A stretch of DNA of 64,000 nt from Cordilura impudica (GCA_963682025.1 OY821517.1:104906505-104970504); one strand, 5' to 3'; positions 1 through 12,774 are shown, counted from the first letter of the stretch. Made by a program: numbers and translations. Notes: generated from the sequence alone by a model not told the origin.

Positions 1-318
1 TAAATTATTACAACATATTTCTGGACATATCATGGCAGAACTATTCTCAATTTATCCCATTTTCAATAGCAACCTGCTCGAAATAATGACAAACAATATT
101 ATAACTATACCCAGGGAAATGGAGCGTAATTTTAACAGACAGATGGACAAATTGTCGGACGCACAGACGGACATCGCTATATCGACACGAGTTATTAAAG
201 GGATCAAGAATATATATACCTTAAGGGGTCACAAACACATTTTTCGATGCGATACAAACGGAATGACAAGCTGACATATACTCTCTGCATAGTGGTGTGG
301 AGGGTATAAAACTTATAA
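1..318 (-). repeat. mini-me-like element copy 1 (cut by window start)
   Basis: Reads as the reverse complement of the copies at 3062-3515 and 29435-29852. Shared blocks in order are a stretch around 'caacctgctcgaaataatgac' minus its last base (66-86), GACA/GACG-rich sequence at 140-175 (the (GTCY)n block in reverse), the core 'cgctatatcgacacgag', a short (TA)n run at 210-220, and the terminal 'gtggtgtggagggtataaaa' at 291-310. A (TA)n block, a core of about 30 bp and a (GTCY)n block is the organisation described for mini-me elements of Diptera; that is recalled knowledge. No coding capacity is expected. The 80-codon frame starting at 32 follows from the repeat and is not a gene. Confidence 0.7.
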
Positions 319-2212
319 TTTAATATAAAGCAACTTTTATCTTTCTTAACAATTTCTAAAAATTGTAAGAATGTTATTAAAAACGAATAAAATATTATTA
401 TATTGATCATAATTTCACTCGATCTAACGATCGGTACTTCTGAATGATAATGATAATTTACCTTATTAGCCTATACGAAGAACATAAAACTTTTACGCGA
501 TATCAAATGAAGTAATAACTGTTAAATTCAGCAGTGTTTATGCAAAAAAAAAAAAAACTACATTTAGATCAGTTGCGGTGGTAATTTTCTAAATTTTGAC
601 AATAACTTCTTTTTGATGGGTACTTAAGTAAATACTTGTTACATTAATTCAGACAGTTTCAGATATTTTTTAAAAATGAAATGAAATTTTTTTTTTCAAA
701 TTTTCTTTCAGTGTAGTATATGTTGTCTTCACAGATTAGAGTGCCTGCACATACAAATTGAACGCTAATAAATTTGCAATTTCATGCCATTTGTAACAAT
801 GAAATATTAAAAACAAAGCAATGTACTAGATGCTTGAAAACACTGACGCTAAGGAAGATGAAGCCAAACTAGGGGAGAAGAAACAATATGAACTAAACCC
901 ACATATAGACAGTCGAGAGCATTGTTATGTGCTGCGATCACTTTACAATGTCTTTCACTACTTCGTAGAGTAAAAGGTGGGCCATTTGACCCAGCTCTTA
1001 TTTTTGCCAATTCTTTTTCATCTTTTTTGTCTGTGAAATTAAATACGAGTACATCGAAAGTATTCAAAAAAAAAAAAATAAAAAATGTAAAAAGGTGTTG
1101 TTACAGATTTTTTTACTGTTGCTTATAAATTTAGAAAGATATATTTATAACAATCACGATTTTTATTACATTTTAGAGGGAGTTTAATGGCATTTGCTTT
1201 TTTTTTTTTTTTTTTTTTTTTTTTTGTATTAATACATTAAGACTTGTAATGAAATGATGAAGTATATAAATTAAACTTAATTTCCATTTAAATTGTTTTA
1301 AAATATATAGCTGACTGGAATTGGCTTTTTTGATCGGAGACTTAGAATTTATTTAAAAAGAGACCAGAGCTACGACCCTTAAGAATATATTTAGCTTAAT
1401 TCAAATTTCACAGTTTTTCGAATGAAATTGATGTCATAGAAAATTCCATAACACAGCATTGAGAACAGATCAATTAAAATGTAAATTTGTGTATGATACT
1501 GAGCTAATAATAATTGAAATTGAGTTTTTAGTTTTGAAACTGAGAAGTGGAAACAGCTGAAATGAAGAACAAACCAATTGAATTTGAAATCTTACATTTG
1601 AAATTCAGAAAAGATAAATTTAAATTAAGGAAAAAACATATTTTTCATTCGAAATTAGGAAAATTTGCTGTAACAGACCGCTCCGTGTTTACAGTCACCC
1701 TGCCTTAGTGGCTCTTGAGTGAGGATATACTAAATCCAGATGTGTAGCTGAGTGCAAAATAGTACTAAACTGATTTTCGTAACACGATGTCATTATCTGA
1801 TGGGCTCCAGGTAAGATTTTCAACCAGTTAAGAATTATACATTAATTGATCGGTTAAATCGAATAATTTCTAAATGTGTTTAAAAGCAAATTTTCAATTT
1901 AAGTAAAATTGAAAATTAGAAGATGGAAGATGATAGATAATTTGATATATTTTAAAAAATCTAAAAAGACAAGAGACAAACTTCTTAGTGTAACACCAGC
2001 AGTGATGTTAAGTTTTTGCTTTTTTCCAGCGAATTCAAAGCTTATAGTACGGCTTTTTTGGTCGAAAATATGTTTTAGTTTTTAGTGAGAAGTTTATCGA
2101 TTTTTAAAAGTAGTATAAATTTGAAATTTAGACATTAATCAGTATAATACATAAAAATATGTAATGAAATCATTGTAAAAAAAATTATGTTTCATTTTAT
2201 AAAATTAAATTA
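319..2212. other. AT-rich DNA, no recognised feature
   Basis: I see no gene, terminal repeats or RNA motif here. There is a poly(T) tract near 1198-1225 and a slightly less AT-rich island at about 850-1010 whose short frames on both strands match nothing I know. Confidence 0.4.
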
Positions 2213-2572
2213 AAACAAGTAAGAGTGTTAAATTCTACTGTGCCGAGTCTTTGATACCCTCAAAAATTTGGTTTGGTTGCGTTTATTCATAGCCCCCATA
2301 TTAAGTTACTTAGCGATCTTCACTTCAATCTATCGAAAAATAAATGTTCTTACCAAATATGCCATCCTAGTCCCCATATAAATATAGCATCCTATATGAA
2401 CTTTTACGTATTTGCAGGCAAACAAATCAATATCAATGCCACTCAAATATGATTTATGTTTATATTGGTATCCAATTAATTCGACCTAAGAGCCTTTCTC
2501 TAAACACGTGGTATAGAGAATCGGAATTGGCGGTCTATACCTACATACTATGATTTTCTTACCTGTTTTCTT
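2213..2572 (+). repeat. dispersed repeat family B, partial copy with a mini-me-type left end
   Basis: The left end, 'acaagtaagagtgttaaatt', is shared with the mini-me-like termini near 4484, 3510 and 29850. The rest, from about 2290 to 2572, matches the second half of the family-B copy at 11478-12255: shared phrases include 'cgatcttcact', 'cctagtccccatata', 'atatgaactttt' and the terminal 'attttcttac' followed by 'ctgttt'. Noncoding. Confidence 0.6.
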
Positions 2573-3061
2573 ATATTTTTAGATTTAATAATAGTTTTAT
2601 CTTAATAATTTTTAATAAAATATAAAAGTGACCTAATGATAATTTCACTAGATAAAATAACGAAAAAAACGTTAATTGATCTGTAGGCAACAAATTCAGA
2701 ACAATCGCACTTAAATTGATATTTATAATTTAAAAGAAACTTGTTATAGTCTTAATCTGGACTAGAAGTACACAGCTTGTTTTAGTTTCTTAATGAAACC
2801 AACTTTAAATGCAAATTGCACTTTCATAAGAAACTTGTGGGCATCGCTGCTATAAATCAAAGAATTTAAAATTGTTTAAGTACAAAAAATTTAAGTTAAT
2901 TTTATTTTCAAAGGATTACTTCAAACTAATATGTATCGATAATAGTTCGAAATTCCTGTGAATTTTTTTCTAATTTTTATGAACTGCAATTTAATGAGAA
3001 CACAAACATAAATTATAATCTCAATCTATTTTAAGTTCTTATTATTTTTTAAAATAGTTTT

Positions 3062-3515
3062 TTATAACCTCCACACCACTGTGCAGAGGGTATATATCAG
3101 TTTGTCATTCCGTTTGTACCGCATCGAAAAATGCATTTGCGACCCCATAAAGTGTATTTATTTTTTATTCTTATAACAATTCGAGTCGATATAGCGATGT
3201 CCGTCTGTCCGTCCGTCCAAAAAAAAAAAACCATTTACCTGATAATATTGTTTGTCATTATTTCGAGCAGGTTGCTATTGAACGTGGGGTATCATTGTGC
3301 CATGATATGTTCAAAATTATGAAGACATCTATGAAAAATGCTACAAATTCAGTATTCTTGTTGTAATAATTTAGTATTAAGTTTATCAAATTTTTAACTA
3401 TTTCAAATATTTTGTTTATATTTGTTATAAATAACTAGTGCAATAAATCTACATATTAATGTAAACGTAACAACCATGTGGGGGTATCAAAGATTCGCCA
3501 CAGCCCACTCTTGTT
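3062..3515 (+). repeat. mini-me-like element copy 2, apparently full length (about 450 bp)
   Basis: The left end is 'ttataacctccacaccactg' and the right end near 3477-3515 is 'gggtatcaaagattcgccac' followed by 'agcccactcttgtttt'. Internally it holds 'ccccataaagtgtatttatt', the core 'acaattcgagtcgatatagc', then a clean (GTCY)n run (gtccgtctgtccgtccg) at 3199-3215. It is the best reference copy with 29435-29852. The short frame at 3131-3322 is a by-product. Confidence 0.75.
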
Positions 3516-5012
3516 TTTAATTTTTTTGTTATCATAATTTTCTTCAGTATTTTGAAATTTTTTCTATTATAAAACTTTAAAAATTTCATCTTTATTTATT
3601 TGATTAAAGTTTTTTATGTTTAATTGCTATAATTGTTTTTAAATTTTTTAAAGCAAATAAATTTGTTTAAATATTTTGAAATGCCTCGTTTTGATCGATT
3701 AATTGAAAAATTTTTTAAAGTTGATAGTTATAAAGAACAAGGGATTGCATACAAAATATAAAATTTTTCCAGATAAAAAGTAGAATTACAAATCATTGAA
3801 GATATGCGAGTTGAGCTTGTGCATTTTTTTCCTTAAATTTTTTCGTTTATATATTTTAATTTTATTTTCTGTTTTTGATAACTTAATGCATATAAAATTA
3901 GAAACAAAGATACAAGTTTTTTTTATTATTTTTTTTAATAATATTAGTTTATAATACTGTCCGAGTTTGGCTTGGAGTAACTGTAGTGGTAGGCATATCT
4001 CAAAGTAACGGAAACTACAATATACAATTATGAAAAACAAAAACGAATTAACACCAAAATAAATTTTAAAGATACATTTACTAATTTTTGTTTATGATAG
4101 ACAAAACAGCCACTCAAGAAAATGAAGAGATCAGTTGTGTTTACATAATTTCTCATATTACACAATAAATGAAATAAAATCTTTGAGAGCGAATGGTTCG
4201 GTATAACGGCCAATTGCAACATCCGTATATATTATACATTTATGAGTTTATTGGATGCATGCACAATATATAAAGCTGTACAAATGTCCATAAAGTATAC
4301 AGTGTTCAGAAAATTTTAATTGTCATGTTAATGTTGACAAGAACGCCAATACACAAGGTACTTTTATCTGTCTACTGTTAGAAGGTACCGTTGAACTATT
4401 TTGAGCATCCCAGATAATGTTTGGTGAATGATATCTGAACAACCACAAAAATAAAAAAAAGTAGGTATATACCACTATAAAACAAGTGAGAGTGTTAAAT
4501 TCGGCTGTGTCGAATTTTTTGATAACCTCCAACTGCGTCTTAAACTCAATATTACACGCAATGTTGAGTACGGCTACCACTTTCAAACTATTGCCGGTAC
4601 TGAAACATTAATTCCGAATACCAATTGAATTTAAAGTTAAATGTTTTTTTTTCTTTTTTCAGTTTCTATTATATTTAATTTCTTTTTATAAAAAATAATG
4701 ATCATGTGTTCTATAGCAATCCTATAAGTTCCCTAAGTCCTTCATAGAACACTAACGAAATTCATTATTTAACACAGCCGGCGTTATAATATCAAAAATT
4801 TGCTCCCTCCTAGAATGTTTTAAGACCTTAGAAGTTATACGATAATTAAAAAAGAAATCAAATGATTATTGGCTTAATATTTAAAATAAGCGAATTTTAA
4901 AATATTTTTAGCTGAATTATCTAGTAATATGTTAATTTAAGGATATATTAAATACAAAAAAAAAGAGCTACATAATAATAACAGGTAATAAATTAAATAT
5001 ATAAATTAAAAC
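3516..5012. other. AT-rich DNA with one short repeat end
   Basis: Mostly featureless. At about 4480-4555 there is a short mini-me-type terminus ('acaagtgagagtgttaaatt' and 'cggctgtgtcgaa'). From about 4940 the sequence grades into the heptamer satellite. The small frames at 3786-4586 show no recognisable protein. Confidence 0.4.
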
Positions 5013-7335
5013 TTTAATTTTTAATTTTTAATTTTTAATTTTTAATTTTTAAATTTTAATTTTTAATTTTTAATTTTTAATTTTTAATTTTTAATTTTTA
5101 ATTTTTAATTTTTAATTTTTAATTTTTAATTTTTAATTTTTAATTTTTAATTTTTAATTTTTAATTTTTAATTTTTAATTTTTAATTTTTAATTTTTAAT
5201 TTTTAATTTTTAATTTTTAATTTTTAATTTTTAATTTTTAATTTTTAATTTTTAATTTTTAATTTTTAATTTTTAATTTTTAATTTTTAATTTTTAATTT
5301 TTAATTTTTAATTTTTAATTTTTAATTTTTAATTTTTAATTTTTAATTTTTAATTTTTAATTTTTAATTTTTAATTTTTAATTTTTAAATTTTAATTTTT
5401 AATTTTTAATTTTTAATTTTTAATTTTTAATTTTTAATTTTTAATTTTTAATTTTTAATTTTTAATTTTAAATTTTTAATTTTTAATTTTTAAGTTTTAA
5501 TTTTTAATTTTTAATTTTTAATTTTTAATTTTTAATTTTTAATTTTTAATTTTTAATTTTTAATTTTTAATTTTTAATTTTATATTTTTAATTTTTAATT
5601 TTTAATTTTTAATTTTTAATTTTTAATTTTTAATTTTTAATTTTTAATTTTTAATTTTTAATTTTTAATTTTTAATTTTTAATTTTTAATTTTTAATTTT
5701 TAATTTTTAATTTTTAATTTTTAATTTTTAATTTTTAATTTTTAATTTTTAATTTTAAATTTTAAATTTTAAATTTTTAATTTTTAATTTTTAATTTTTA
5801 ATTTTTTATTTTTAATTTTTGATTTTTAATTTTTAATTTTTAATTTTTAATTTCTAATTTCTAATTTTTAATTTTTAATTTTTAATTTTTAATTTTTAAT
5901 TTTTAATTTTTAATTTTTAATTTTTAATTTTTAATTTTTAATTTTTAATTTTTAATTTTTAATTTTTAATTTTTAATTTTTAATTTTTAATTTTTAATTT
6001 TTAATTTTTAATTTTTGATTTTTAATTTTTAATTTTTAATTTTTAAAATTTAATTTTTAGTTTTTAATTTTTAATTTTTAATTTTTAATTTTTAATTTTT
6101 AATTTTTAATTTTTAATTTTTAATTTTTAATTTTTAATTTTTAATTTTTAATTTTTAATTTTTAATTTTTAATTTTTAATTTTTAATTTTTAATTTTTAA
6201 TTTTTAATTTTTAATTTTTAATTTTTAATTTTTAATTTTTAATTTTTAATTTTTAATTTTTAATTTTTAATTTTTAATTTTTAATTTTTAATTTTTAATT
6301 TTTAATTTTTAATTTTTAATTTTTAATTTTTAATTTTTAATTTTTAATTTTTAATTTTTAATTTTTAATTTTTAATTTTAAATTTTTAATTTTTAATTTT
6401 TAATTTTTAATTTTTAATTTTTAATTTTTAATTTTTAATTTTTAATTTTTAATTTTTAATTTTTAATTTTTAATTTTTAATTTTTAATTTTTAATTTTTA
6501 ATTTTTAATTTTTAATTTTTTATTTTTAATTTTTAATTTTTAATTTTTAATTTTTAATTTTTAATTTTTAATTTTTAATTTTTAATTTTTAATTTTTAAT
6601 TTTTAATTTTTAATTTTAACTTTTTAATTTTTAATTTTTAATTTTTAATTTTTTATTTTTAATTTTTGATTTTTAATTTTTAATTTTTAATTTCTAATTT
6701 CTAATTTTTAATTTTTAATTTTTAATTTTTAATTTTTAATTTTTAATTTTTAATTTTTAATTTTTAATTTTTAATTTTTAATTTTTAATTTTTAATTTTT
6801 AATTTTTAATTTTTAATTTTTAATTTTTAATTTTTAATTTTTAATTTTTAATTTTTAATTTTTAATTTTTAATTTTTAATTTTTAATTTTTAATTTTTAA
6901 TTTTTAATTTTTAATTTTTAATTTTTAATTTTTAATTTTTAATTTTTAATTTTTAATTTTTAATTTTTAATTTTTAATTTTTAATTTTTAATTTTTAATT
7001 TTTAATTTTTAATTTTTAATTTTTAATTTTTAATTTTTAATTTTTAATTTTTAATTTTTAATTTTTAATTTTTAATTTTTAATTTTTAATTTTTAATTTT
7101 TAATTTTTAATTTTTAATTTTTAATTTTTAATTTTTAATTTTTAATTTTTAATTTTTAATTTTTAATTTTTAATTTTTAATTTTTAATTTTTAATTTTTA
7201 ATTTTTAATTTTTAATTTTTAATTTTTAATTTTTAATTTTTAATTTTTAATTTTTAATTTTTAATTTTCAATTTTTAATTTTTAATTTTTAATTTTTAAT
7301 TTTTAATTGTTAATTTTTAATTTTTAATATTTAAT
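5013..7335. repeat. heptanucleotide satellite (TTTTTAA)n, main block
   Basis: About 2.3 kb, roughly 330 units, of almost uninterrupted 7-bp repeat. Rare variants (aattttaaatt, tttctaa, tttttga, ttttttatt) mark internal structure: the pair 'tttctaatttctaa' occurs at 5851-5864 and 6691-6704, exactly 840 bp (120 units) apart, with similar variants upstream of both copies, so a block of this size was itself duplicated. The same happens with 'aaattttaat' at 5051 and 5387, 336 bp (48 units) apart. No gene. Confidence 0.97.
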
Positions 7336-7510
7336 TTTCCATTCACCATTTTTTATTTTCTATTTTCCATTTTTCGTTTTCCATTTTCCAGTTTTCGTTT
7401 TTCATTTTTCATTTTTCATTTTTCAATTTCCATTTTTTATTTTTCAATTTCCATTTTCCATTTCCATTTTCCATTTCCATTTTCATTTTTCATTTTCCAT
7501 TTTCCATTTT
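7336..7510. repeat. embedded block of the second heptamer TTTTYCA
   Basis: Between two (TTTTTAA)n blocks the unit changes to TTTTCCA / TTTTTCA / TTTTCGT with 7-bp spacing mostly kept. This is the same sequence type that fills 8340-9075. Confidence 0.85.
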
Positions 7511-8338
7511 TAATTTTTAATTTTTAATTTTTAATTTTTAATTTTTAATTTTTAATTTTTAATTTTTAATTTTTAATTTTTAATTTTTAATTTTTAATTT
7601 TTAATTTTTAATTTTTAATTTTTAATTTTTAATTTTTAATTTTTAATTTTTAATTTTTAATTTTTAATTTTTAATTTTTAATTTTTAATTTTTAATTTTT
7701 AATTTTTAATTTTTAATTTTTAATTTTTAATTTTTAATTTTTAATTTTTAATTTTTAATTTTTAATTTTTAATTTTTAATTTTTAATTTTTAATTTTTAA
7801 TTTTTAATTTTTAATTTTTAATTTTTAATTTTTAATTTTTAATTTTTAATTTTTAATTTTTAATTTTTAATTTTTAATTTTTAATTTTTAATTTTTAATT
7901 TTTAATTTTTAATTTTTAATTTTTAATTTTTAATTTTTAATTTTTAATTTTTAATTTTTAATTTTTAATTTTTAATTTTTAATTTTTAATTTTTAATTTT
8001 TAATTTTTAATTTTTAATTTTTAATTTTTAATTTTTAATTTTTAATTTTTAATTTTTAATTTTTAATTTTTAATTTTTAATTTTTAATTTTTAATTTTTA
8101 ATTTTTGATTTTTCATTTTTAATTTTTAATTTTTAATTTTTAATTTTTAAATTTTAATTTTTAATTTTTAATTTTTAATTTTTAATTTTTAATTTTTAAT
8201 TTTTAATTTTTAATTTTTAATTTTTAATTTTTAATTTTTAATTTTTAATTTTTAATTTTTAATTTTTAATTTTTAATTTTTAATTTTTAATTTTTAATTT
8301 TTAATTTTTAATTTTTAATTTTTAATTTTTAATTTTTA
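7511..8338. repeat. heptanucleotide satellite (TTTTTAA)n, second block
   Basis: About 118 nearly perfect units, with variants near 8105-8155 (ttttga, tttcatt, taaatttt). Ends abruptly at 'aatttttaac' before the TTTTYCA array. Confidence 0.97.
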
Positions 8339-9075
8339 ACATTTCTTTTTTCATTTTCCATCTTTCATTTCCATTTTTCAATTTTCAGTTTTCATTTTCC
8401 ATTCTCCATTTTTCATTTTCTATTTTCATTTATCATTTTTAATTTTCATTTTTTAATTTCCATTTTTCATTTTTAAATTTCATTTTTAATTTTCCAATGC
8501 TCATTTTCCATCTTTCATTTTCATTTTTCATTTTTCAATTTTCAGTTTTCATTTTCCATTTTTTATTTTGCAGTTTTCATTTTCCATTTTCCATTTTTAA
8601 TCTTTCATTTTCCAATTTTCATTTTCCATGTCTCATTTTCCATTTTCCATTCTCCATTTTTCATTTTCTATTTTGCAGTTTTCATTTTCCATTTTTAATC
8701 TTTCATTTTCCAATTTTCATTTTCCATGTCTCATTTTCCATTTTCCATTCTCCATTTTTCATTTTCTATTTTCCATTTTTCATTTTCCGTTTTTCATTTT
8801 TCATTTTCCGTTCTCCATTTTGCATTTTCTATTTTCTATTTTTAATTTTTCATGTTTCTTTTTCCATTTTTAATTTTCCATTTTCCATTTTTCATCTTTC
8901 ATTTTCCATTTTTCATTTTCCATTCTCCGTTTTTCATTTTCTATTTTCCATTTTTCATTTTCCGTTTTTCATTTTCTGTTTTCTATTTTTCATTTTTCAT
9001 TCTCCATTTTTCATTTTCCATTTTTCATTGTTCATTTTCCATTTTCCATTTTTCGTTTTCATTTTTTTTTTTTCA
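8339..9075. repeat. degenerate heptamer array TTTTYCA
   Basis: Continuous 7-bp periodicity with units ttttcca, tttttca, ttttcat, ttctcca, ttttcgt. The unit contains no stop codon in any forward frame, and 7 is coprime to 3, so all three forward frames stay open for hundreds of bases and translate to the same heptad rich in Phe, His, Pro and Ile. The 234-codon frame at 8497-9201 is this artefact. Confidence 0.93.
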
Positions 9076-9264
9076 TATTCGCGATTTTTTTATTATTACG
9101 TGATAACGATAAAAAATATGTGCAATACTACCAACTTAGCTCATGGTAGTTGTGTTTGTTGGTATGATTGCATCATTTTTGTGTGGCTTTTTGAACTGTG
9201 AATGTTATTGTACAACTATTATGTTCAGCCACTAAAATATTACAACAAACACACTTGGTTTTAT

Positions 9265-9299
<35 letters not shown>

Positions 9300-9300
9300 A
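9076..9300. other. short AT-rich stretch ending in a long poly(T) tract
   Basis: No gene. Poly(T) of about 33 bp at 9266-9298 directly precedes a mini-me fragment. Confidence 0.5.
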
Positions 9301-9487
9301 GGTATCTACATATTTTTGCTCGTATTTAAGCACAATGATGCCCGATTTAGCCCATTTTCAGTACCAACCTGCTAGGGATTATGGCAAATGATATTATTGT
9401 AACCTTACCCAGTTAATGGTTTTTTTTTTTTTTTTTTTTTGAATGAGCGTGATTTTAACATACAAACGGACACACGGACAGACAAAA
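9300..9487 (-). repeat. mini-me-like element copy 3, fragment
   Basis: Contains the family blocks 'caatgatgcccgattta', 'ccaacctgct', 'gaatgagcgtgatttt' and a GACA-rich run 'acggacacacggacagac' at about 9467-9484. It is split by a poly(T) tract at 9420-9440 and stops before the core and the outer end. Confidence 0.6.
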
Positions 9488-10015
9488 AAAAACTATTTTG
9501 TTTTAAGTTTTATTCTTTTATATTTACAGGTGTTAAAGAAAATTTAAAAAAATTACCCAGTATCGTATCGCTTTCTTCATTTTTGTGGTAGTCCGCTCAT
9601 TGGCCCCTAAGGGAGCTCAATATTTATAGTTTTCAGCTGCATTTTTATTTTTAAAATTAGATATGAGACTTTTTTGGCTCTATATCCATTTCGGAATTTT
9701 TCTCTCTAAACTTGACCATAAAGTTTCAAAGGGTCGCAGTTGTGGAATATTTGGGTATTTATTTGCTTTGGGACAAAATCTATTTGTTTGGTTATTCAAA
9801 TTCCGCATTGTATATTTGGCACAATACTTAGTAGGGCCAAACAATTACTTTATCATGTGGATGATATTTTTTAATAACATTTATAAGAGCCGCAATACAT
9901 TTTTCTTTATAAACTTGGGCATTAAGAGTTAATGCTCCTTAAAAAAGCACTGGCTTTGTGATACCAAGTTCACTTATGGCCAACCATAACAAAAATTTTC
10001 CCGAGAATTTTGTGT
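9488..10015. other. AT-rich DNA, no recognised feature
   Basis: The 89-codon frame at 9663-9932 has no recognisable domain. Nothing else seen. Confidence 0.4.
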
Positions 10016-10384
10016 TATATACGGTGAGACACAATACAATGGAAACTTTTAACAGAATATATTTTTGACGATTTGAACGTTTTATTTATTTAAAAAGGGA
10101 ACAATATTAACATAATATAGCTTAGCTTCGGAAAAAATAACAAAACTTAAAAGTATTCACATTTTTCTCTATTTTTGGTTTCAATATTTTATTGGTTATC
10201 AATTATTTTTTATTACTGGGGTCTAATCGTCGCATTCGTTATCGAAATTTTTCTTTCAAAATTATTTTTTTATTTTCCAACATAAATTACTAAGAATAAT
10301 TTTACTCTGGCACATGTAACGAATTATGGGTAAGAATAACAGTGAAACGAAGTCTGACGTTTGTCCGTCTTCCTTAATTAATAA

Positions 10385-11260
10385 TCCAAAGTATGGAATT
10401 TCGATTGATTTTAGCCCCCTGCTTCACAAAGGCGAGGCTGGAGTCAATAAATTTGATGATATACATTGAAATTTTTTGCCACTCTGAATTAACTGCTTCT
10501 ATGAGATCTGTGTAATTATTTCCCATATTTTTTTATCTAAAATTTCGCATAGATTTTCTATGGGATTGAGATCTGGTGAGTCTTAACCACTCACTGCATT
10601 AGATTGGAGTTGTTTTCGGTCATTGTGCTGTTGGAACTTGCAGAACAGGGGTATATTTCTTTCCGCCCATGGATACATTACGTTATTCAGAATTTGCCTG
10701 CATCCAACTAGAGTATCTTTTACTATATGAATTGGATCCATTTCTTGGCCCAAAAAGCAACCCCATATCATAATAATACCGGCGCCAAACTTAACAGCTC
10801 TTACCTTTGGTCGTCGTATACACGTGCTTCCATCATGACCTCTTAAATTATACTTGAACTCTTCTAAAAATATAACAATACTCCAATTCCGTCTTGACCA
10901 GTTCTTTAGCAAAATTTATGCGAACCACTCTATTTTTCTCTGATAGTAGTTTATTCACATGACGATAACAACGAAGATCAGCCTCAATTGCTCGTCGGCA
11001 AACAGTTGGAGCACATAGTTTTATTTTCAGATTGTTAATCACCATTTTAGGTAGCATTTTTGGATATTTTTTATACTCTCTTGCTTTAGGGACTGCCGCC
11101 AAAATGTTGAGTCGTCACTGTACCTATCTCAATATATTTCTTAATAATTTTGATATTATCGATTAATTCATGGAATATTTCTCAGAACTTTCCTTTGATT
11201 AAAATCAGCAATAATATCATCTATTATTCTGGTTTTTAATTATTCACAAAACGTTATTCT
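10385..11260 (-). pseudogene. Tc1-like transposase pseudogene, family A copy 1
   Basis: Read on the minus strand, three pieces give a Tc1/mariner transposase in order. The N-terminal DNA-binding part lies in 10848-11260. The catalytic core starts in the frame 10583-10912, with phrases such as FKYNLRGHDGST, RRPKV, IIMIWGCF and ILNNVMYPWAE. The C-terminus at about 10390-10600 contains SPDLNPIEN followed by a helix. The first catalytic Asp, normally in S-D-E-F, is replaced (LEEF), the second-Asp segment reads FQQHND, and frames shift at about 10580 and 10880. It is therefore inactive. It shares its C-terminal flank ('atacttttaagttttg') with the plus-strand copy at 56410-57420. The outer ends may extend to about 10016, but I could not define terminal repeats. 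Confidence 0.82.
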
Positions 11261-11477
11261 GTTATTCTATAATAAATAATTAATTATGAAATTAAAACGT
11301 TAAAGAATACAATTGTGTTTAAAAAACAGTTAAAAGAAAACGTGAAAAACTTAAATATTTAAATAAAGGTTAAAATTGTATACATTTTCTTTCATACCAG
11401 CTTCCATTTTTATTGTTTTAATCAACTCTAGTAAAAAGTTTTCTCTGTTTTATCATCACTAAGGAAATATACTTTTT

Positions 11478-12255
11478 ATACCCTATACCACTATGTGGTT
11501 TGGGTATAATGACTTTGTGCTGCTGTTTGTAACTACCAAAAATATTTGACCTAGACCCATCTTTTATTATACCGATCGAATCAGAATCACTATCTGATTC
11601 GATTTAACGATGTCCGTCCGTCCGTCTGTGTGTTCATGTAAAGCTTGTAATCTAACTGCAGGTCGCAAATATGAATATATTTTGATGAAATTTGGTATAT
11701 AAGCCATGGGATGAATGCTATTGAAATTGGTGAGAATCGGTCCATGTTCAGATCTATCCCCCATACAAATTATGAAATCAACATAAATTGCCATAAGATC
11801 CAAATTATCATATAAATCTTAGTCAAATTGAGTTTGTATGTGTTTATTACATCCATTAATTAGTACTACAAAAATGATCCTTATGGGACAACTCTTAGTC
11901 ATAGGTCCCATATAAGCTGCTTCCCGATCTTCACTTGAATCTATCAAAAAACAAAAATATTGCACGGATTCTTTTCAAATTTTGTTTGTATATATTTTTG
12001 CAAAATACAAGAGACTTTAACAAACATGGTCAGGATCAGTACATTTTTGGGCCTAGTCCCCATATAGATAAAGCATCCGATATGAACTTTTTCATATCTG
12101 CAGCCAAAAAAATTTAAAAAATCCCACTAAAATTTGGTTTATGCTTATTTTCTATATCCAGTTAGTTGGGCCTCAGAGATAGGGTCTCTAAACGCATGGT
12201 ATAGGGTATCGTATAGTCGGTCTAGACCGACTATAATTTTCTTACTTGTTTGTTT
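11478..12255 (+). repeat. dispersed repeat family B, longest copy (about 780 bp)
   Basis: Starts at 'ataccctataccactatgtg' and ends 'tataattttcttacttgttt'. It carries its own (GTCY)n run 'gtccgtccgtccgtctgtg' at 11610-11628 and a near-palindrome 'tagtcggtctagaccgacta' at 12214-12233. Partial copies lie at 2290-2572, 24183-24277 and about 62890-63010. The (GTCY)n block shows a mini-me-like design, but the rest differs from the short elements. No coding capacity: frames inside it are short and unrecognisable. Confidence 0.75.
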
Positions 12256-12774
12256 ATCTATTTTTTTTAATGTATTTTTCTTAACAAATTTTTCGATAGA
12301 GGACATACCAAAGACTGATTTCGCAAAAATAAAATACATAATTTTAGGATTTTATAGGTTCCAATGTATTGTCACCCGCTGTGTATATTTGTAGTTTTCG
12401 GTTACTTCCTGACAGGAAGACTCAAGATAATGTTTTGACTGACATTCTTGCCTTCAGCAGGGAAATATGACTCGTCATACATCGCTCATTTTTACTCAGA
12501 TGAGGAAGTCATTTTTGGAAAGTCGGTAGCCAGGACTTAATAAATTTTTATTGTCTTTCTGTCATTAATGAAGGTTTTTTTCTGGATTCTCATGGATTCT
12601 AAATATGTGTATGGGAGATAGGTTGCATGCCCTCTTCTGCGTTATAACCTTACGCTTAGCCCCACGAACGTATGGTAAGAATATGAGATCTATGGGTTTA
12701 ATAATTGAAAAGCTTTTAAAAATATCTTATATATTAAAAGAATTTATGAATAAACTTTGCATTCAAGATTTTTT
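12256..12774. other. no recognised feature
   Basis: AT-rich. A short perfect inverted repeat 'cttcctgacaggaag' occurs near 12405. No gene seen. Confidence 0.35.

Noticed and set aside
5013..8338. Telomeric repeat array
   Set aside because: The unit has no G-rich strand and flies lack telomerase-type repeats; it is an internal AT satellite.
8497..9201. 234-codon open frame with a repeated Phe/His/Pro/Ile heptad
   Set aside because: It is translated heptamer repeat; the unit has no stop codons in any forward frame, and parallel frames are equally open.
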